This document shows, piece after piece, positions 58,927 to 64,000 of a stretch of 64,000 bases of DNA. Both the position numbers and the translations under genes were made by a program. Every line of letters begins with the position of its first letter. Position 1 is the stretch's first letter. Origin of the DNA: Nemophila menziesii (lineage: Eukaryota; Streptophyta; Magnoliopsida; Boraginales; Hydrophyllaceae); NCBI GenBank assembly GCA_029959085.1, contig JARWIR010000018.1, forward strand, positions 18,165,001 through 18,229,000. The letters run 5' to 3'. The notes beneath the pieces were generated by a model, which had not been told where the DNA came from, made no database searches, and worked only from the letters and a program-made list of their open reading frames with translations.

Positions 58927-60431
58927 TGGTGTCGCCTAGGGTGTGATAAAAATATGATAAATAAAGTCTAGAAAACTACGCACTCTCACCCTAGACAGGC
59001 ATAGTACTGCAAGTATTACATGACGTATGCAAGTTTTAGTTGATAAGTTGAGTTTGTTCTCAGGGACTTAAGTGTGTTATACGAATAGGTAATAATAACG
59101 AGTAAGCAATAATTAATTAAAGACAGAAAATAAAAGAGATTGATTTTCGAAATTACTAATTAAAACTAAGAAATTAAAGACAATAAAATAAAATACTAAG
59201 AATATGAGATGAGAGATATAACTTACGTTTTGCTAGTATGCACTAATCCTTCTAATTCTTTCTATTAGATCTAGTTAATAAGGGAGAATATTAGCTCTTG
59301 TATACTTAGTCAGGATTCTAAATTCCCATTCCTTAGACCTTGAGAGCGACTAAGGGGGCTACGGACACACCACGAGGCTGGTTCAAATAGGGTTATCCTG
59401 CGCCACTAGGGCCCTAAGCAATCAATTTCCATACATGGTGATAGTGATTAATTCATACCCTAATGACTATCTAGTTAGAATCAGTTGTCAGGACTAATAT
59501 CGACACTAGACGTTATGTGGTGTTTCAATAATTAGACACCCAGTTAAGGTGACCATCTAATTACTATTAATAAAATCCTAAAGTGATCAGTTCTAGGGCA
59601 TGCAATAAATCAAAACACATAAACAAATATAAAGGTAAGAAGCTAATATCAGATTAAAACATGTAATTCCCAAAGAAACTTGGATAGAAGAATTAGAATT
59701 CATAGATTATACATGATGCAAAACCCAAGCTATGGGGAGTTTAGTTCATACCTGAAGGAAATAAACTAAAAGAAATTACAAAAGACATCATCTTGCTCTC
59801 TACAATAAACTGGAAGAATAAAACTTTAAGAACTAATTACTATGAGGCAAGGATGATTTACAAGTGATATAAGGGTGTATTTATAGGTGTTTAGAAGACC
59901 TAATTCGTTTTTTGAAGGAGAGGTTAAGTAATGGACTCCAAGCCCAACTCAAATTCGTATGGAAATAAAGATAATTACTGCTGAACTGTTTTGATCATAT
60001 CTTCTTTGTTATTGGTCGGTTTTTGCTCCATAAGATACCAAAAGAATCCTCACGGAATTATCTACGTCCCTATGAAAGGAATCTTCCAAAATCGGCTCGG
60101 TTTTGGAGTTATCACCACTAATTCAGATCAAGCCAGCTTTTCCTTTCCATGATTTTAGCTTTTCTTTCCTTTATCTCCCATTACCATACTCATCTCTTTC
60201 CATATCTTGTAGTCTTTGACTTGGACTCTAATTAATCTCCATAATTATCTTTAAAGCTTCACACTAAATAAACAATTAAACCCAATATGCTCTAAAAATA
60301 TTATTTTACTAAATCAAGACTCAAAATAGGAAAGTGCACTATTTCTCAAGAAAATCGACTATTATGACTTCTAAATCACTAAAAATGATGTCTCATCCTA
60401 ACATAAATCTATCACAAATGAGGAGATATCA
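58927..60431 (-). repeat. LTR copy g (3' LTR of a second minus-strand element)
   Basis: 1505-bp LTR from TGATATCTCC (60431) to TGGTGTCGCCTAGG (58927, plus reading), the same subfamily as copy d. The polypurine tract complement ACCCCCAACGCAAAGTTG follows at 60434-60451. It lacks both nested MITEs and so serves as an empty site for them. Confidence 0.92.
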
Positions 60432-60722
60432 AGACCCCCAACGCAAAGTTGTATCGTCCCGATACAATAAAGATAAAAACAAAAGGAAGTCTATAAATAC
60501 ACACTTATAAAATTCTCAACATAATGGGAAGAACATAGCAGAATATATAGAATAATCCTAAAGCAACAACTCAGAAAATTTCATGCAATAATATTCATAA
60601 ACTACATACCTGTACACTTCTCATAATAGTCAACACGGCTTGAATTCAAGATCAGATTAGTTTCGCAATGTAAGAAGGATTGGACTTTACTCAGTTCCCC
60701 AAGGAAGCTATAGATTGTTCAC
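60432..60722 (-). mobile_element. 3' internal stub of the element owning LTR g
   Basis: Polypurine tract plus internal 3' sequence matching the region right of LTR c (shared GCTATAGATTG(C/T)TCA near 60708 and 38625). It is interrupted by the plus-strand element at 60723. Confidence 0.8.
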
Positions 60723-62231
60723 TGATGTCTCCTCATTTGTGATAGATTTATATTAGGATGAGACATCATTTTTAGTGATTTAGAAGTCATTATAGTCGAT
60801 TTTCTTGAGAAATGCTACACTTTCCTATTTTGAGTCTTGATTTAGTAAAATAATATTTTTAGAGCATATTGGGTTTAATTATTTATTTAGTGTGAAGCTT
60901 TAAAGATAATTATGGAGATTAATTAGATTCCAAGTCAAAGACTACAAAATATGGAAAGAGATAGACATGGTAATTGGAGATAAGGAAATAAAAGCTAAAA
61001 ACATGGAAAAGGAAAACCTGCCTTAATCCTGAATTTCTGCACCTACGACCACAAATCAGCTTATATCTCAAGAACGGTGAGGAATTTGGAGAAACGGTCA
61101 AGAGCAAAGTTGAAGAGCTTTCCGAGACGATCAATTTGGTATATTCATACGCGTCAAACGGATGAATATTGAAGCTGTTAGAGCCAAAAGAAAATCGGAC
61201 CTGATTTCATGTTTTTAGGGTTACGAATTTGAGTTGGGCTTGGAGTCCACCACTTACTTCTCCTTCAAGAAAACGAATTAGGGCTTCCAAGATACCTATA
61301 AATACACCCTCTTATCATTGTAAACATGTCCTTGCTCAGTTCTAAACATTAGCTTAAATTATAAACAATAGCTTAGTCCTTTAAATTAATATTCATCCTT
61401 AGAATCAAGCTATTCATTCAAGAAGCAAGCTGACCTGTAGAGGAAGACAAGAAGAAGAAGATTGGAGACTGACAACTCCTCTTCTACATCTCACCTTCTC
61501 TATATTTAGAGTAATTAGCTATAGATCTATTCTCAACCATATTTCTAAGCTTTTATTCTGTAAGTTTTACTTTTAATTGTTGGATTATTATTTTGTCTTG
61601 AAATAATATTTGTTATTTTAATTGATTGAGCTTGGCGTATATTGTTATTATGTGTTTTGACTTATTGTTACACCTTAGATTTGGCCAATCTTAGGATTAT
61701 TCTTAGTTATTGACAACACCACATAATCGTCTAGTTTTGATCCCTTGCCTAACTAGATAGCCATTAAGGTTTGATTTAATCACCAATCATTACTTAGGAA
61801 TCCCTAGTAGTGGAGAGGTTGCTCCTAAGCCTAGAGAAGGCTAGGTAGAATTTAGAATCCTGGTTAATATATAATGCTTAATCTGTGACAGGTTAGAATA
61901 ACGATTTAGTAATAGACTCATATTAGTAATCCTAATCTATTTGACTTACATTCATATTTAGTTATTTGTTTTGTTTATTTGTTTTAATTATTTAATTGCG
62001 TAGATAGTTATTTCATCTTATTATATTTTTATTTAAAACATCTAAATTCATCTACGCTTGTTAAATATAAGTAGATCTAACGGATACAATCCCTGCGAAC
62101 GAACTTAACTTATCATTAAAACTTGCAAACGATCTGTGATACTTGCAGTGAGTTCCGTGGTTCTCAAGGGTGTGTGCTCTTTATTATTATTCTTATTTAT
62201 CTATTTATTTATCACACCTTTGCCCCCACCA
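60723..62231 (+). repeat. LTR copy h (5' LTR of plus-strand Gypsy element)
   Basis: 1509-bp LTR from TGATGTCTCC to CCCCCACCA, uninterrupted. TATAAATA at 61297-61304 is the likely promoter. It is followed 6 bp later by the primer-binding site and then by an open gag-pol frame, so this is a 5' LTR. It is the empty-site reference for the Harbinger insertion in LTR b. Confidence 0.95.
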
Positions 62232-62237
62232 AGTTTT

Positions 62238-62255
62238 TGGCGCCGCTGCCGGGGA
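62238..62255 (+). other. Primer-binding site, tRNA-Asp type
   Basis: TGGCGCCGCTGCCGGGGA is complementary, with one mismatch, to the 3' end of plant tRNA-Asp. Athila/Tat-lineage Gypsy elements commonly use it to prime minus-strand DNA synthesis. Confidence 0.9.
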
Positions 62256-62359
62256 TTTATCTTTAAGTTAAATCTATTTTGTGTTTATTTAGTGTAGAAG
62301 TTTTTATTTGTTTTCAGTTTTACGCTTTCTTTTTGTTTTAGTCTTTCTCAGGATTTTAG

Positions 62360-64000
62360 ATGGATAATCAACGGTTAGAGCTAGGTTTACCTAGTAAATT
62401 TCGAGTTCAACGCATTGGGATTCGCGTCCCAACTATCCAAGCCGTTAGATTCAAGCCTGATCCTGATTTAATTAATCAATTCGCGAGCTATGGGAAATTT
62501 AATGGTGATACAAATCAAGATTCGGTCAGATCTGTTCAAAAATTCATGCAATTTTGTGATGCCTACATTAATGAAGGTGTTACGCAAGAACAGATGTATT
62601 ATTTAATGTTTCAATTTTTCTTGACCGGGAAAGCAAGCGATTGGTTAGATGATCAACCTCCCGAGCTTATTACAAATTGGGACAAGCTTCAAGAAAGATT
62701 CCTCGATAAATTTTATCCTACAAGTATGCGAGTGAAGGAACTATTGGAGCCTATGTATTTCTTACAAGAAGCCGGAGAGAGTGTTGGTGAAGCATGGACG
62801 AGATTTCAAAAGATGTTGGCAAGATGTCCACTACATGGATACACGCCACAATTACAATTATCCATGTTCTATAATGGACTCGATAGAGAGTCAAGGCTGA
62901 GAGCAGATAATATGGGTCGTGGAAATTTTGTCTCTATGGATCCAAAAGAAGCAAAAAGTGGTATGGAAACAATCATTGAGAACAACATGAGTTGGCCACA
63001 AGGAAAAACTCCTACCACTAACGAAGAAGAAGATGCGAGGATTTCAAGGTTGCAAGATCAAATACAACAACTCGCTATAACTGTTAAGGAAAGCATCCCA
63101 AAGCCACCTCAACAGTTATACCTACAAGAGAAAGCTTATGAAAATCAAGCTAATCAACCACCGAGCTATACTGTGCATAATGTAAGTCAAGCTCAATCAC
63201 GTCCTCAAGAAGAGATTACTGAGTTAAAAGAGACTATTAGTCAATTCATCAACTTCTCGAAGAAAAATATGAGCAGACTTGAATCAAAGATCGATGCATC
63301 AGTAGTGCAAAGCCTGCAACAACGGAATCAAGATCTTAAACAACATAATCAACTTTTAGAGAAGAATGTAATGCGGCTCACTACAATCATAGAACAGATG
63401 CAAAGTCAACTCCTACAATTGACCCAAGATACAACATCTAACATGAAGAAGATCCAGTACGTTGACGATAAGGTTAAGACTATTAGTCTTCAAGCTCAAA
63501 AGATAAAAGAACACGGTGAGATAATCACCAAAGCGCTACCATCTCCCTCAAAAGGGGATGTTCTACCAAACAAGTCACACGTAAAACGGATGAACTTAGA
63601 TGAGATAATTGTTGAAGATTGGGTTGAAGAAGTTGAACATGATGAGATTAAGAAGCCTAGCGTGGTTGATGGACCAAGAATTGAAGAGAGAAGTAGAGCA
63701 AGACAAACACCCATACATTGCCACTATCCCACAGAGCAACATCAGAAGTGTATAGAGGCGTTAAAACAAGTGAAAATTAACGTCCCTTTACTTGAAGCTA
63801 TGGAAGGAAGGAGAAACTATGATCGATTCTTTCTGGAGGCACTCTCCAATAAGAAAAGATTCACAAGAGCCAAGTCTGTAGCAATCAACGAAGGGGTATC
63901 AGCACGAGTTCAAAGAAGATTACCACCGAAGCGTAAAGATCCGGGAAGTTTCAATCTCCCAATCAAAATAGGTGGTATATTTCATGGAAAAGCCATGTGT
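62360..64000 (+). CDS. Ty3/Gypsy gag-pol polyprotein, 5' part, open to window edge
   Basis: 547 codons without a stop, running off the right edge. The ATG at 62360 lies 104 bp after the primer-binding site. The N-terminal ~170 residues are a Retrotrans_gag capsid domain (FLTGKASDWLDDQ, then WDKLQERFLDKFYP and GESVGEAWTRFQKML). Residues about 225-390 are rich in Q, E and L with heptads, a probable coiled coil. An acidic DEIIVEDWVEEVE linker follows, then RRLPPKRKDPGSFNLPIKIG, the lead-in to the protease; the window ends at KAMC, where the catalytic D is expected. No zinc knuckle is visible between capsid and protease. The open frame, intact LTR and correct PBS mark this as the youngest Gypsy element here. 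Confidence 0.93.
   Translation, partial: MDNQRLELGLPSKFRVQRIGIRVPTIQAVRFKPDPDLINQFASYGKFNGDTNQDSVRSVQKFMQFCDAYINEGVTQEQMYYLMFQFFLTGKASDWLDDQPPELITNWDKLQERFLDKFYPTSMRVKELLEPMYFLQEAGESVGEAWTRFQKMLARCPLHGYTPQLQLSMFYNGLDRESRLRADNMGRGNFVSMDPKEAKSGMETIIENNMSWPQGKTPTTNEEEDARISRLQDQIQQLAITVKESIPKPPQQLYLQEKAYENQANQPPSYTVHNVSQAQSRPQEEITELKETISQFINFSKKNMSRLESKIDASVVQSLQQRNQDLKQHNQLLEKNVMRLTTIIEQMQSQLLQLTQDTTSNMKKIQYVDDKVKTISLQAQKIKEHGEIITKALPSPSKGDVLPNKSHVKRMNLDEIIVEDWVEEVEHDEIKKPSVVDGPRIEERSRARQTPIHCHYPTEQHQKCIEALKQVKINVPLLEAMEGRRNYDRFFLEALSNKKRFTRAKSVAINEGVSARVQRRLPPKRKDPGSFNLPIKIGGIFHGKAMC

Overview
The window is nuclear DNA from a flowering plant, most likely a eudicot. It is AT-rich and almost filled by nested transposable elements around one recognisable host gene. 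Evidence for a plant: plant L1-type LINEs whose ORF1 carries a DUF4283 domain and whose ORF2 ends in RNase H; Ty3/Gypsy elements of the Athila/Tat type with a tRNA-Asp-like primer-binding site; a C2H2 zinc-finger repressor with QALGGH fingers and an EAR/DLN box; and a captured exon of BRUTUS, a plant iron-sensing E3 ligase. The species cannot be named from sequence alone.

Layout. 1-13.07 kb: Gypsy debris, namely a minus-strand protease fragment, the 3' part of a plus-strand element and its 3' LTR. That LTR is split by a non-autonomous PIF/Harbinger element (TTA duplication), which is itself split by an almost complete 6.3 kb LINE (14-bp duplication). 13-19 kb: two hAT-like elements, the first copy of a palindromic hAT MITE, and a Pack-MULE with ~570-bp terminal inverted repeats carrying BRUTUS exon 1. 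19.4-22.3 kb: a fold-back element with two internal tandem arrays, then a MITE cluster. 22.6-30.4 kb: a 5'-truncated LINE tail facing an old full-length LINE on the minus strand, the latter carrying a MULE-type MITE. 31.4-33.6 kb: the host ZAT-like zinc-finger gene (minus strand). 34.5-36 kb: a ~765-bp tandem duplication. 36.7-48 kb: LTRs, env-like and gag-like remains and two solo LTRs, one of which interrupts a gag-like frame exactly. 48.7-55.3 kb: a hAT element, AT-rich DNA, a tRNA-derived SINE and a DUF4283 pseudogene. 55.4-64 kb: stacked minus-strand LTRs, then a plus-strand Gypsy element whose 5' LTR, PBS and open gag-pol frame run off the right edge.

The elements form one LTR family (about 1.5 kb, beginning TGATGTCTC, ending near CCCCCACCA, at least eight copies), one LINE family (three copies), and several MITE families with clear target duplications. 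Intact sister LTRs in the same window serve as empty sites for three of the insertions, so the order of events can be read directly. The one gene likely to serve the host is the zinc-finger repressor. The Pack-MULE is the most interesting mobile item.
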